Shown here piece by piece: positions 16,792 to 25,665 of a stretch of DNA of 64,000 nucleotides; the stretch's first letter is position 1, and every line of letters starts with the position of its first letter. Location of the stretch: the NCBI RefSeq assembly GCF_019392335.1, contig NZ_JAHXRQ010000007.1:124001-188000 (forward strand), given 5' to 3'. Position numbers and translations under genes: made by a program. The notes below the pieces were generated by a model that was given only the letters and a program-made list of their open reading frames with translations, made no database searches and was not told the DNA's origin. The stretch comes from Mameliella sp. CS4. Its GTDB lineage: Bacteria; Pseudomonadota; Alphaproteobacteria; Rhodobacterales; Rhodobacteraceae.

Positions 16792-18129
16792 TCACTCGAA
16801 CCCGATCGGGCGGATCAGGTTCAAAAGGTTTGCCTCTCTTTCCCGGCGGCTGACAAAGCGCGCGCTGACCCAGCCATCCTGCCGGCTGCCCGAGATCTTG
16901 AACCAGACGCCCTGCGCGTCTTCGGTCACCGCACATTCGGTAACCGTGACCTTGTTGCCCGCCTGAACGCGTCCCACCGTCGCGCCCGCCAGCCCGGGCG
17001 CATCGCGCAGCCGGACGGTGGCGAGGGTCTCGCGCTGCCAATCGATCCTGCGCGGGTAGTCAAAGCCGTAGGCCTGCATCTGCGCCTGCCTTTCCTCCAG
17101 GAATTCCTCTTCGAGGAACGCGTTGTCCCAGTCCCAGCCGAAATACTCAGTGGTCAGGCGGCCGCCGTGGCACCCCAGAACATCCGCCAGAACCGCCGCG
17201 GTGATGGCCGGGCCGTCACCCGCAAGCGCCGCCGCGAACCCGCCCAGCTCACGGCAATCAGGCTCGACGAACATCCAGGTTTCATAGCTGTCACGCGTCG
17301 GCAATCCGCCTTGCCGGGTCTGGTCCAGCAAGCCGCAGATGATCCGGACATCCTCGTCGGTCAGACCGTCCCGCGTCACCGGGGCGACCAAGGCCCCCGT
17401 GGCCACGGGATCAAATCCCAAAACCCGCGTGACCAGTCCGCCGCGCAGGATGAACATCTGTTCCGCGCCGCGATAATGTATCACATTCTGCGCCAGGGCC
17501 GGGGGTGTCTGCCCGTTCGCGATCAGCGACAGGAACAGCGCCATCGTGTCAAAGGCGAGCTCCATCGTCTCGCCGGCCTCTGCCAGCCGGGTCGCCAATT
17601 CGGGCCGGATGAAAGGCATGTGAAAGCCAAGCTCTGCCCCGACCTCAACAAACCGTTCCTGGGCGCCCTTGTCCCGCGGCAGTGCCGAGAGCGCAAAGGC
17701 CAGCGCGCAGGCCGAAAGGCAACGGTCGCCTTTCAGCACAAAGACGCCCCCCAGCCCCGGCGCAAAGTTCCCTCCACGCCATTGCTGGAGGTACTCGCCG
17801 ATGGCGATGCCCTCGGTCAGACTGCCGCCCGGGCTGTCCAGCACCACGTGCAGGGGCCGGGACAGCCTGACTTCGCCGTTGGGTGATCCCGCAAGCGCCT
17901 TCAACTTGTCCAGATCACCAGCCTCTATCGTGCCGGAAATCCGGATGATCCCGCCCTGCCAGTCGTCCGTGCCCCAAAGCTCCCGCACCTCCAGCACCGG
18001 CGTTTCATTCGGATAGACCGGACGCAAGGCCTCCAGCCGCGGGGCGAGATCCGGTCGCAATTCGACGGTCGCCGCCATGGCGGCAGTTGATTGCAAAAGG
18101 AAAAACCCGATGACTGCAAGAATCCGCAT
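16792..18129 (-). CDS. Periplasmic ClpP/crotonase-fold protein with SH3 domain (COG3904-like)
   Basis: A 445-residue secreted protein. Signal peptide: MRILAVIGFFLLQSTAAMA. The N-terminal half has a ClpP/SDH-like fold with VVLDSPGGSLTEGIAIGEYL and GDRCLSACALAFALSALPR, the latter carrying the likely serine nucleophile, and a following histidine in GAELGFHMPF. The C-terminal part (from about residue 355) is a bacterial SH3b domain with VRLRDAPGLAGATVGRVQAGNKV. The match is to the COG3904 group of predicted periplasmic proteins. A protease or peptidase role at the cell wall is possible but not shown. Confidence 0.72.
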   Translation of the reverse strand: MRILAVIGFFLLQSTAAMAATVELRPDLAPRLEALRPVYPNETPVLEVRELWGTDDWQGGIIRISGTIEAGDLDKLKALAGSPNGEVRLSRPLHVVLDSPGGSLTEGIAIGEYLQQWRGGNFAPGLGGVFVLKGDRCLSACALAFALSALPRDKGAQERFVEVGAELGFHMPFIRPELATRLAEAGETMELAFDTMALFLSLIANGQTPPALAQNVIHYRGAEQMFILRGGLVTRVLGFDPVATGALVAPVTRDGLTDEDVRIICGLLDQTRQGGLPTRDSYETWMFVEPDCRELGGFAAALAGDGPAITAAVLADVLGCHGGRLTTEYFGWDWDNAFLEEEFLEERQAQMQAYGFDYPRRIDWQRETLATVRLRDAPGLAGATVGRVQAGNKVTVTECAVTEDAQGVWFKISGSRQDGWVSARFVSRREREANLLNLIRPIGFE

Positions 18130-18192
18130 GATCAATTTCTCCAGGTCAATTTGCCCAAGCCTAGGAGAAGGTCCCGTCACCGGACAAGCCCG

Positions 18193-19098
18193 TCACGCCG
18201 CCTGCAGCCTGCGCGCCTCCTCACCTGCCAGCTGGATCAGCAGTTGCATGTAGGGCTTTTCAAGGTCCTCGGTCCGCACTGCCGCGTAAAGTCGCCGCGT
18301 CAGCCCCTCTTTCGTGAGGGGCCGTGTGACATAGTCCGAGCTGTATTTCACCTCGCGCACCACCCAGTCGGGCAGCACCGTGACACCGCGGTTCGAGGCC
18401 ACCAGCAGCAGGATCACAGCGGTCAGTTCCACCTGCCGGATCGCCGCCGGTTCCACCTTGGCGGGCGACAGGAGCTGGCTGAAGATATCCAGCCGCGCCC
18501 GGTCCACCGGGTAGGTGATCAGCGTCTGACCACGGAAATCCTCGGCCTCGATATAGTCCTTCTCCGCCAGCGGATGCTGGGCAGAGGCCACGAAGACCGG
18601 GCTATAGTCGAAAAGCGGCACGAAGGTGACACCGGCCAGGTCCTCGGGATCCGAGGAAATGACCACGTCCACTTCTTCCTTCATCAGCGCGGGCAGCGCG
18701 TCGAAGGCCAGCCCCGGGCGGATGTCCACGTCCACGTCGCCGAATTTCTTGCGGAACCCTTCCAGCACCGGGAACAGCCATTCGAAACAGGCGTGGCATT
18801 CGATGGCGATATGCAGCCGGCCCGACTTGCCCTCGCGCAGGCCCTCGAACTCGGCCTGCACCGCCTCGACCTGAGGCAGGATCTGTTCCGCCAGCCGCAG
18901 CAGGCGAAACCCCGCCGCCGAGAGCTTCATCGGCTTGGACCGGCGCACGAAAAGCTCGACCCCCGCCTGATCCTCAAGCCCCTTGATCTGGTGACTCAGC
19001 GCCGACTGGGTGATGTTCAGCATCTCCGCCGCCCGCGCCACGCCGCCCGCGTCATGGATCGCCTTGATGGTCCGGAGATGCCGGAATTCGATATGCAT
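18193..19098 (-). CDS. metR: LysR-type regulator of methionine synthesis
   Basis: A 301-residue LysR protein. The winged helix-turn-helix is at residues 1-60 (LRTIKAIHDAGGVARAAEML, TQSALSHQIKGLE), and the effector domain includes IAIECHACFEWLFPVLEGFR, a block characteristic of MetR (ECHTCFEWL in relatives). MetR senses homocysteine and controls met genes. It is divergent from metF across 107 bases that contain TGAG-N5-CTCA (19141-19153), similar to the TGAA-N5-TTCA site known for MetR. Autoregulation and control of metF are therefore likely. Confidence 0.88.
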   Translation of the reverse strand: MHIEFRHLRTIKAIHDAGGVARAAEMLNITQSALSHQIKGLEDQAGVELFVRRSKPMKLSAAGFRLLRLAEQILPQVEAVQAEFEGLREGKSGRLHIAIECHACFEWLFPVLEGFRKKFGDVDVDIRPGLAFDALPALMKEEVDVVISSDPEDLAGVTFVPLFDYSPVFVASAQHPLAEKDYIEAEDFRGQTLITYPVDRARLDIFSQLLSPAKVEPAAIRQVELTAVILLLVASNRGVTVLPDWVVREVKYSSDYVTRPLTKEGLTRRLYAAVRTEDLEKPYMQLLIQLAGEEARRLQAA

Positions 19099-19121
19099 GG
19101 GGGCTTTCCCTCATTCGCCTC

Positions 19122-19153
19122 ATGTTGATCTTGAGATTTATGAGTTTGTCTCA
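19122..19153. promoter_or_regulatory. Candidate MetR binding region between metR and metF
   Basis: The 13-base site TGAG-TTTGT-CTCA at 19141-19153 has the spacing of the MetR consensus TGAA-N5-TTCA. A second inverted pair, TGAGA (19132-19136) with TCTCA (19149-19153), overlaps it. It lies 53 bases before the metF start. Confidence 0.5.
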
Positions 19154-19205
19154 CAATGCTGCACGTGCGACAAGGTCCCCAACGCCATAGAGGACTCTCC
19201 GCATC

Positions 19206-20075
19206 ATGCAGCGCCCCGAAATCTCCTTCGAATTCTTCCCGCCGAAAAACATCGAGGCCACCTTTCGCCTCTGGGACGCGGTGCAGGTTCTTTCCCCGCT
19301 GGCGCCGCGCTTCGTCTCGGTGACCTACGGCGCGGGCGGCACCACCCGTGACCTGACCCGCGACGTGGTGGCCACGCTGCACAAACATTCCGGCCTGCGC
19401 ACCGCGGCGCATCTGACCTGCGTCAACGCCACCCGCGCCGAAACGCTGGCCATCGCCGAAGGCTTTGCCGAGGCGGGCGTGACCGACATCGTCGCCCTGC
19501 GCGGCGACCCGCCCAAGGGCGCGGCGGGCTTTGAACAGCATCCCGAGGGCTTTGCCAACTCGATAGAGCTGATCGAGGCGCTGGCCGAGACCGGCAAGTT
19601 CACCCAGCGCGTCGGCGCCTACCCCGACTGCCACCCCGAGGCCGCAGACATGGACGCCAACATCGCTTGGCTCAAGCGCAAGCTGGACGCCGGCGCGGAT
19701 GAGGCGCTGACCCAGTTCTTCTTCGAGGCCGACACCTTCTTCCGCTTCCGCGACGCCTGCCAGAAGGCCGGGATCGACGGCGACAAGCTGGTGCCCGGCA
19801 TCCTGCCGATCGAGAACTGGAACGGCGCGCGCCGTTTTGCCGAAAGCTGTGGCACCTACATCCCGCAATGGGTGTCGGATGCCTTCGACAAGGCGCAGCG
19901 CGACGGGCGCGAGGACCTGCTGGCCACGGCGATCTGCACCGAGCTTTGTTCGGACCTGCTCGAAGGCGGCGTGGACAAGCTGCACTTCTACACGCTCAAC
20001 CGCCCGGAACTGACCCGCGACGTTTGTTTCGCATTGGGCGTCACGCCCGAGGTGGCCCTGGAACAGGTGGCCTGA
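19206..20075 (+). CDS. metF: 5,10-methylenetetrahydrofolate reductase
   Basis: A 289-residue flavoprotein TIM barrel reducing 5,10-methylene-THF to 5-methyl-THF for methionine synthesis. Typical blocks: ISFEFFPPKN at the N-terminus, VTYGAGGTTRD, AHLTCVNATRAE, ALRGDPPKG, RVGAYPDCHPEA and TQFFFEADTFFRFRD. Length equals the bacterial family. It is divergent from metR and followed by a terminator, so monocistronic. Confidence 0.96.
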   Translation: MQRPEISFEFFPPKNIEATFRLWDAVQVLSPLAPRFVSVTYGAGGTTRDLTRDVVATLHKHSGLRTAAHLTCVNATRAETLAIAEGFAEAGVTDIVALRGDPPKGAAGFEQHPEGFANSIELIEALAETGKFTQRVGAYPDCHPEAADMDANIAWLKRKLDAGADEALTQFFFEADTFFRFRDACQKAGIDGDKLVPGILPIENWNGARRFAESCGTYIPQWVSDAFDKAQRDGREDLLATAICTELCSDLLEGGVDKLHFYTLNRPELTRDVCFALGVTPEVALEQVA

Positions 20076-20100
20076 CCACCCTCCCTCGTAGGACAAACCG

Positions 20101-20131
20101 CCCCGCCCGGCTTCGCCGCGGCGGGGTTTTT
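20101..20131 (+). terminator. Rho-independent terminator after metF
   Basis: CCCCGCC pairs with GGCGGGG around a 12-base loop region and runs into TTTTTC, 25 bases after the metF stop. Confidence 0.82.
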
Positions 20132-20255
20132 CATTCCCGGCTTTTTGCCTTGCTGAGACCCGAAGCGGAAGACTGTGCCAGAGGCACGCCCAAAGGGACG
20201 GTGGGCGGGGCGTCTTTCGCGCCGCAGGCGCGGAACAGCGTCCGTCCACCGTGCC

Positions 20256-21413
20256 TCAGCGCATCATCGGCGGGCGCGCCTCCACCCAGGCGCCCTCGGC
20301 CTTGCCGCTCTCCGCCACCGCAAAGACCGCCGCCATCGAGCGCAAGCCGTCCTCCGCCCGCGGATACAGATCCGCCGCCGGATCCATCGCGCGGCCCTCG
20401 GCGCGCGCCCGGATCGCCTCGGCCAGATCGGCGTAGATGTTGCCAAAGGCCAGAGGCATCCCCTCGGCGTGGCCCACCGTCACCCGGCTGGCTCGCGTCG
20501 CTTCGGGCGACAGGCCCGGCCCGCCGCGTTCGATCACCTCCAGCCGCCCGCCCAGCGGCATCCAGTACAGCTGGTTCGGCTGTTCCTGCGCCCAGCGCAG
20601 CCCGCCCGTTTCGCCGAAGACCTGCAAGGTCAGCCCATGCTGCCGCCCCAGCGCGATCGACGAGGTCCAGAGCCGCCCCACCGCGCCGCCGTCAAAGCGC
20701 AGATTCACCTGCGCGTCATCCTCCAGAACGCGACTCTCGATACAGCTGACCATGTCCGCCGACAGCCGTGCGACCTCCTGTCCGATCACGAACGAGGCCA
20801 TGTGCAGCGCATGGATGCCGCAATCGGCGAATTGCGCCGAGACCCCCGCCTGCGCCGGGTCATAGCGCCAGCGCACGCGCGGATTGTCAGCGTCGCCCGC
20901 ATCCGCGTGATGGCCATGGGCAAATTCCGCCACCACCATACGCACGCGGCCCAGGTCCCCCGACGCCACCATCGCCCGCATCTGCCGCACCAGCGCATAG
21001 CCCGAATAGCCATAGTTCACCGCGCAGATGCGCCCTGTCTCCTGCGACAGCCGCACGATCTCCTCGCCCTCGGCCACGGTCATGGTCATGGGTTTTTCAC
21101 ACAGAACGTGGAATCCCTCCTCCAGAAAGGCCTTCGTGATCTCGAAATGCGTGGCGTTGGGCGTGGCCACGGTCACCAGGTCCACCCGGTCGGCACGCGC
21201 ACGCTCTCCCTCCAGCATCTCGCGCCAGTCGCCATAGGCCCGGTCCGGTGTCAGCCCCAGCCGCTGACCGTAGGCACGACCGGCGTCGGCCCGGTGGTCC
21301 AGTGCCCCGGCGACGAAATCGAACGCTCCGTCCAGCCCGGCGGCCAGCCGGTGCGCCGGGCCGATCTGGCTGCCCTCGCCACCGCCGATCATGCCCCAGT
21401 TCAGTTGTCCCAT
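20256..21413 (-). CDS. Gfo/Idh/MocA family oxidoreductase
   Basis: A 385-residue NAD(P)-dependent sugar or inositol-type dehydrogenase. N-terminal Rossmann segment NWGMIGGGEGSQIGPAH; family block HVLCEKPMTMTVAEGE with the catalytic-region E-K-P near residue 100; CGIHALHMASFVIG supplies the C-terminal substrate His region. Start ATG 21413, 17 bases after the stop of a paralogous dehydrogenase. The tandem pair suggests two successive oxidations or an epimerising couple. Last gene of a probable five-gene minus-strand operon starting with acyl-CoA dehydrogenase. Confidence 0.87.
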   Translation of the reverse strand: MGQLNWGMIGGGEGSQIGPAHRLAAGLDGAFDFVAGALDHRADAGRAYGQRLGLTPDRAYGDWREMLEGERARADRVDLVTVATPNATHFEITKAFLEEGFHVLCEKPMTMTVAEGEEIVRLSQETGRICAVNYGYSGYALVRQMRAMVASGDLGRVRMVVAEFAHGHHADAGDADNPRVRWRYDPAQAGVSAQFADCGIHALHMASFVIGQEVARLSADMVSCIESRVLEDDAQVNLRFDGGAVGRLWTSSIALGRQHGLTLQVFGETGGLRWAQEQPNQLYWMPLGGRLEVIERGGPGLSPEATRASRVTVGHAEGMPLAFGNIYADLAEAIRARAEGRAMDPAADLYPRAEDGLRSMAAVFAVAESGKAEGAWVEARPPMMR

Positions 21414-21430
21414 TCCCGCATCTCCCGGTT

Positions 21431-22531
21431 TCAGAAATCCGCCACCCGCGCCCAGGTGCCCGACACCGCCGAGGCCCGCGCCGCGGCCACCACCCGATGC
21501 ACCTCGACCGCCTCGGCAAAACTTGGCCAGACCGCGCGGCCCTCGTCGATGGCGGTCAGAAAATCCTTGGCCTCGATGATGATCTGGTCCTGGAACCCGG
21601 TGCCATGTCCCGGCCCCGCGCAGAACGGCCCGTAATCGGGATGTGCCGGCCCGGTCAGGATGCGGGTAAAGCCCGCGCGCTCCGCCGGCAGGCTGCCGTC
21701 GCAGTACCACAGGCTGTTCTGATCTTCCTGGTCGAACCGCAAGGCGCCCTTTTCCCCCATGACATCATAGGCATAGCCCATCTTGCGGCCATGGGCGACG
21801 CGGCTGGCAAAAAGCTGCCCGGTCGCGCCGCTGGCAAAGCGCAGCGTCATCGCGACCTGGTCGTCATTGGTCACCGTCACGCCGTTGCGCTCGGGAAAGA
21901 CCGTGTCCAGCACCGCAAAGACCTCGGTCACCGGCCCGCCCAGCGCCAGCGCGGCATTGATCGGATGCGGTGCCAGGTCGCCCAGACAGCCGTTGGCCCC
22001 GCCCTGCGACCGCCAGGGTGGCAGGATCGAGGTCAGGTGGAAATCCTCGGTATGTTCCAGCCGCAGGTGATGCAGGCGCCCCAGCGCGCCCTCGGCGATC
22101 ATCCTGCGCGCCTGTTGGGTCGCCGGTGTGCGGCTGTAGTTGAAGGCGACCATATGCGCGACGCCGGCCCGCTCCGCCGCCGCCAGCATGGCCCGGGCGT
22201 CCTCCAGCGTCAGCCCCATCGGCTTCTCGCAGAGCACGGGCTTGCCCTGGGCAAAGGCCGCCTCGGCGATCTCGCGGTGCAAGGCCTGCGGCGCGGCGAT
22301 CACCACCGCCTCGACTTCCGGATCCTCGACCAAGGCCCGCCAGTCCGGCGCGCCACGATCAAACCCGAACGCCTGCGCATAACGCGCCCCGCTTTCCGGA
22401 GAGGACCCGGCAATCGCAACCAGCCGCGGCTTCAACCCAGTCTCGAACACCGTGCCGACGGCGGCAAAGGCGCCCGCGTGGGCCTTGCCCATATAGCCGC
22501 CACCGACGATGCCGATTCCGATGCGTGCCAT
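21431..22531 (-). CDS. Gfo/Idh/MocA family oxidoreductase
   Basis: A 366-residue paralogue of the next downstream gene. Nucleotide-binding start GIGIVGGGYMGKAHAGAF, then KPVLCEKPMGLTLEDA (E-K-P near residue 100), NYSRTP and GDLAPHPINAALALGG with the likely catalytic D/H. Start ATG 22531 is preceded by GGGGAGGGG; an upstream TTG/GTG start at 22561 is less likely. Substrate is a polyol or sugar of unknown identity, in an operon with acyl-CoA enzymes. Confidence 0.87.
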   Translation of the reverse strand: MARIGIGIVGGGYMGKAHAGAFAAVGTVFETGLKPRLVAIAGSSPESGARYAQAFGFDRGAPDWRALVEDPEVEAVVIAAPQALHREIAEAAFAQGKPVLCEKPMGLTLEDARAMLAAAERAGVAHMVAFNYSRTPATQQARRMIAEGALGRLHHLRLEHTEDFHLTSILPPWRSQGGANGCLGDLAPHPINAALALGGPVTEVFAVLDTVFPERNGVTVTNDDQVAMTLRFASGATGQLFASRVAHGRKMGYAYDVMGEKGALRFDQEDQNSLWYCDGSLPAERAGFTRILTGPAHPDYGPFCAGPGHGTGFQDQIIIEAKDFLTAIDEGRAVWPSFAEAVEVHRVVAAARASAVSGTWARVADF

Positions 22532-22592
22532 GGCCACCCCTCCCCTGTTAGCGCCCGACAAAACTGCGCGGGCGGCCCGGGCGGAACAAGAC

Positions 22593-23504
22593 TTATTGTG
22601 GCGCGCGCTTGGTCAACCCCAGTTTTTCTCTCACCGCTGAGGGACCGATCACCTTTGCGCCGAGGTTCTCGATCACTCCCACGGCCCGGTCCACAAGTTG
22701 CGCATTGGTGGCCAGCACCCCTTTGTCCAGGAACAGGTTGTCCTCCAGCCCGACGCGCACATTGCCCCCCGCCAGCACCGAGGCCGCCACATAGGGCATC
22801 TGGTTGCGCCCCAGCCCGAAGGCGCTGAAATTCCAGTCCTTAGGGACGTTATTGACCATCGCCATGAAGGTATTGAGATCATCCGGCGCCCCCCAGGGCA
22901 CCCCCATGCACAGCTGCACCAGCGCCGGGCCCTCCAGCACGCCTTCCTTGACCAGCTGCTTGGCGAACCACAGGTGGCCGGTGTCAAAGGCCTCGATCTC
23001 CGGCTTGACCCCCAGCGCCGTCATCCGCGCCCCCATGTCGCGCAACATGCCGGGTGTGTTGGTCATGACATAATCCGCCTCGGCAAAGTTCATCGTGCCG
23101 CAATCCAGCGTGCAGATCTCCGGCAGGCATTCGGCGATATGTGCCACCCGCGCCTCGGCCCCGATCATGTCGGTCCCGGCCTCGTTGACCGGCAAGGGCG
23201 CCTCGGTCGAGCCAAAGGTTATGTCGCCCCCCATGCCCGCCGTCAGGTTCAACACTACGTCCACCTCCGCATCGCGGATGCGCTCCGTCACCTCGCGGTA
23301 CAGGTCCAGACGGCGCGACGGCACCCCGGTGTCCGGGTCGCGCACATGGCAATGCACCACCGCCGCACCGGCCTTGGCCGCCTCGATGGCGCTGTCGGCG
23401 ATCTCTTTCGGCGCGCGTGGCACATGCGGGCTGCGGTCCTGCGTTCCGCCCGATCCCGTCACCGCGCAGGTGATAAAGACCTCTCTGTTCATCTCAAGCG
23501 GCAT
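22593..23504 (-). CDS. Beta-keto acid cleavage enzyme (BKACE, DUF849)
   Basis: A 303-residue TIM barrel of the BKACE family. The zinc-binding pair is VVHCHVRD (two His near residues 51-53), followed by LNLTAGMGGD and CGTMNFAEADYV. A later GGNVRVGLEDNLFL carries the family Glu. BKACE enzymes condense a beta-keto acid with acetyl-CoA to give acetoacetate and a new CoA ester. Substrates include 3-keto-5-aminohexanoate and dehydrocarnitine; this one cannot be assigned. GGAGAGGG precedes the start, which overlaps the upstream acyl-CoA synthetase gene by 11 bases. Confidence 0.9.
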   Translation of the reverse strand: MPLEMNREVFITCAVTGSGGTQDRSPHVPRAPKEIADSAIEAAKAGAAVVHCHVRDPDTGVPSRRLDLYREVTERIRDAEVDVVLNLTAGMGGDITFGSTEAPLPVNEAGTDMIGAEARVAHIAECLPEICTLDCGTMNFAEADYVMTNTPGMLRDMGARMTALGVKPEIEAFDTGHLWFAKQLVKEGVLEGPALVQLCMGVPWGAPDDLNTFMAMVNNVPKDWNFSAFGLGRNQMPYVAASVLAGGNVRVGLEDNLFLDKGVLATNAQLVDRAVGVIENLGAKVIGPSAVREKLGLTKRAPQ

Positions 23505-25608
23505 CGCCCTCTCCTTCCTGTTGGTCCGTTTTCAAGCGGATCAGCGCATCAGCCGCCACCGCCCGGTCGGGCGTAACGATCAGCGGGTTGATCTCCAGTT
23601 CCTCGATCTCACCGGCATGGGCCGCGACGAAAGCCTGCACCGCCAGCACGGCCTCCACAACCGCCGTCTCATCCGCCCCCGGCGCGCCGCGATAGCCCGC
23701 CAGCAGCGGCGCGATCCGCAGGCCGGCCAGTGCGTCACTCACATCCGCTGCGGTGACCGGCAACAACCGCACCTGCGTGTCGCCCAGGATCTCGGTCCAG
23801 ACACCACCCGCCCCCAGCGTCAGGACAAAACCATGCGCCGGATCGCGCATCACGCCCACCAGCAGTTCCGCCACCGCGCCGCCGACCATGTCCTCGACCA
23901 GGTAGCCCCGCGCGCCCATGGCTTCGGCAGCCGCCCGCACCTCTTCGGCCGAGACCAGGTTCAGCTTCACCGCTCCGGCCTCGCTCTTGTGGGCAAAGCC
24001 TTCGCCCTTCAGCACCACCGGAAAGCCGATCCGCGCCGCCGCCGCCGCCGCCTCATCCGGCGTCCCAGCCCGCGCGCTGCGCGGCACGATCAGGCCGCAC
24101 GCCGCCAATGCCTGCTTGGCCTCGGCCTCCTGCACGACCTGCCCGGCTTCTTCTCTGTCCAAATACTCCCGGGGGAGTCGACCGGAGGGAGACGGGGGCA
24201 GCGCCCCCTCTTCCCGCGCCAAAAGCACCGGCGCCGGGTCCACCGTGCGGCCCAGGAAGGCCGCCGCCGCCAGCGCCTCCAGCGCCGCCGGCAGGTCACA
24301 AAGCGGCACAACCCCAAGCGCCACCAGCCGCGCGGCCAGATCCTCCGGCAGCGTCTCGACCAGGCTCGACAGCACCGCCAGCGGCACCGGCCCCCGTGCC
24401 TGCGCCACCGCCTCGATCACCGGTTCCCAATCCACCACCGAACAGCGGTCGGCGCGTGGAAAATCCAGCACAACAACCCCGGCGCCCAGGTCCTCGCCTT
24501 GCGTCAGCCCGGCGAAACAGGCCGCCATCGCGGGCACGTCTCCCCAGATATAGGTGTGATAATCCAGCGGGTTGGCCAGCGCCACCTTCGGGCCCAGCGC
24601 CGCGCGCAGCGCCTCCCGTTGCGCGGCCCCCAAGGGCGGAAAACAGATGTCGTAGCCCAGCCCGGTGTCCGCCATCAGGCTCGCCTCGCCCCCCGAACAA
24701 GAGGCCGAGACCAGCCGGTTCGACGCCAGTGGCCCTGCCACGTGGAGAATCTTCAAACATTCCAGCAGCGCGGACAACGAAGAAACCTGCGCCACGCCGA
24801 TCCGCTGCAGAAAGGCCCGCGCGCCCGCATCGCTGCCGGTCAGCGAGGCGGTGTGCGACACCGCCGCCGCGCCCGCCTGATCCGAGGCCCCCAATTTCAG
24901 CGCCACGATGCGCTTGCCCAGGGCCCGCGCCCGAGCCGCCAGCGCCTCGAAGCCGCGAATATCCGCGATCCCCTCGATATAGAGCCCCAGTGCCGTGATC
25001 CGCGGATCCTCCAACAGCGCCATGCCCAGCGCGCTCAGGTCCACCTGTGCCTGGTTGCCCACGGTTCCCAGAAAGCCAATCGGCAGGCCACGCCGCTGCA
25101 TCGTCAGGTTCAGCGCCACGTTGGAGCTTTGCGAGAGGATCGCCACGCCGCGCGCCACCGGCACCAGTCCGTGCTGGTCGGGCCAGAGCGCGACCCGGTC
25201 CAATGCGTTCAGCATCCCGTAGCAATTCGGCCCCAGCACCGGCATGTCCCCCGCCGCCGCCAAAAGCGCCGTCTGCATATCCACGCCATCCGCCAGTTCG
25301 GCCTGCGCCTCGGCAAAGCCTGAGGCAAAACAGATCGCCCCGCCGGCGCCTGCCGCCGACAGCACCCGCACCGCCTCGACCGTGGCCGCCCGGTTGATGC
25401 CGATATAGACCGCATCCGGGGCCTGCGGCAGGTCCTCGATCCGCGCGAACGCGGGCACCCCGCCCACTTCGGCGCGCGTCGGATGCACCGGCCAGACCGG
25501 CCCGTCAAAGCCCATCCTGCGGCACTCTCGGATGACATTCGCACACCACGCCCCGCCGCCGATCACGGCGATGGAGCGCGGGCGCAGAAGGCGGGACAGG
25601 TCAGCCAT
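23494..25608 (-). CDS. NDP-forming acyl-CoA synthetase family protein
   Basis: A 704-residue fused protein. Order: CoA-binding Rossmann domain (SIAVIGGGAWCANVIRECRR, GPNCYGMLN), succinyl-CoA-ligase-like domain with the phospho-histidine segment AAVSHTASLTGSD, then from about residue 480 an ATP-grasp domain (PVVLKGEGFAHKSEAGAVKL). It activates an acid to its CoA ester with NDP release. A 65-base intergenic-type repeat lies in frame in the linker (24146-24210), encoding about GALPPSPSGRLPREYLDREE. In an operon with BKACE and acyl-CoA dehydrogenase. Confidence 0.88.
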   Translation of the reverse strand: MADLSRLLRPRSIAVIGGGAWCANVIRECRRMGFDGPVWPVHPTRAEVGGVPAFARIEDLPQAPDAVYIGINRAATVEAVRVLSAAGAGGAICFASGFAEAQAELADGVDMQTALLAAAGDMPVLGPNCYGMLNALDRVALWPDQHGLVPVARGVAILSQSSNVALNLTMQRRGLPIGFLGTVGNQAQVDLSALGMALLEDPRITALGLYIEGIADIRGFEALAARARALGKRIVALKLGASDQAGAAAVSHTASLTGSDAGARAFLQRIGVAQVSSLSALLECLKILHVAGPLASNRLVSASCSGGEASLMADTGLGYDICFPPLGAAQREALRAALGPKVALANPLDYHTYIWGDVPAMAACFAGLTQGEDLGAGVVVLDFPRADRCSVVDWEPVIEAVAQARGPVPLAVLSSLVETLPEDLAARLVALGVVPLCDLPAALEALAAAAFLGRTVDPAPVLLAREEGALPPSPSGRLPREYLDREEAGQVVQEAEAKQALAACGLIVPRSARAGTPDEAAAAAARIGFPVVLKGEGFAHKSEAGAVKLNLVSAEEVRAAAEAMGARGYLVEDMVGGAVAELLVGVMRDPAHGFVLTLGAGGVWTEILGDTQVRLLPVTAADVSDALAGLRIAPLLAGYRGAPGADETAVVEAVLAVQAFVAAHAGEIEELEINPLIVTPDRAVAADALIRLKTDQQEGEGDAA
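24146..24210 (-). repeat. Intergenic-type repeat copy embedded in coding sequence
   Basis: This copy has the order CTTCTTCT-N-CCAAATACTCCCGGGGG-N-GGGGGCAGCGCCCCC seen in the intergenic copies at 28929, 35268, 52197 and others. It is in frame with the acyl-CoA synthetase and sits in the linker just before the ATP-grasp domain. Confidence 0.7.
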
Positions 25609-25629
25609 GCGCTTGCCCTGTCCGCATCT

Positions 25630-25652
25630 GTAGGGCGGGGTTCCACCCCGCC
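25630..25652. repeat. Short hairpin repeat GTAGGGCGGGG type
   Basis: GTAGGGCGGGG-TTCCA-CCCCGCC, an inverted repeat seen again at 39843-39864 and 56670-56692, between the acyl-CoA dehydrogenase and synthetase genes. Confidence 0.6.
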
Positions 25653-25665
25653 ATCCCCGCCGCCA

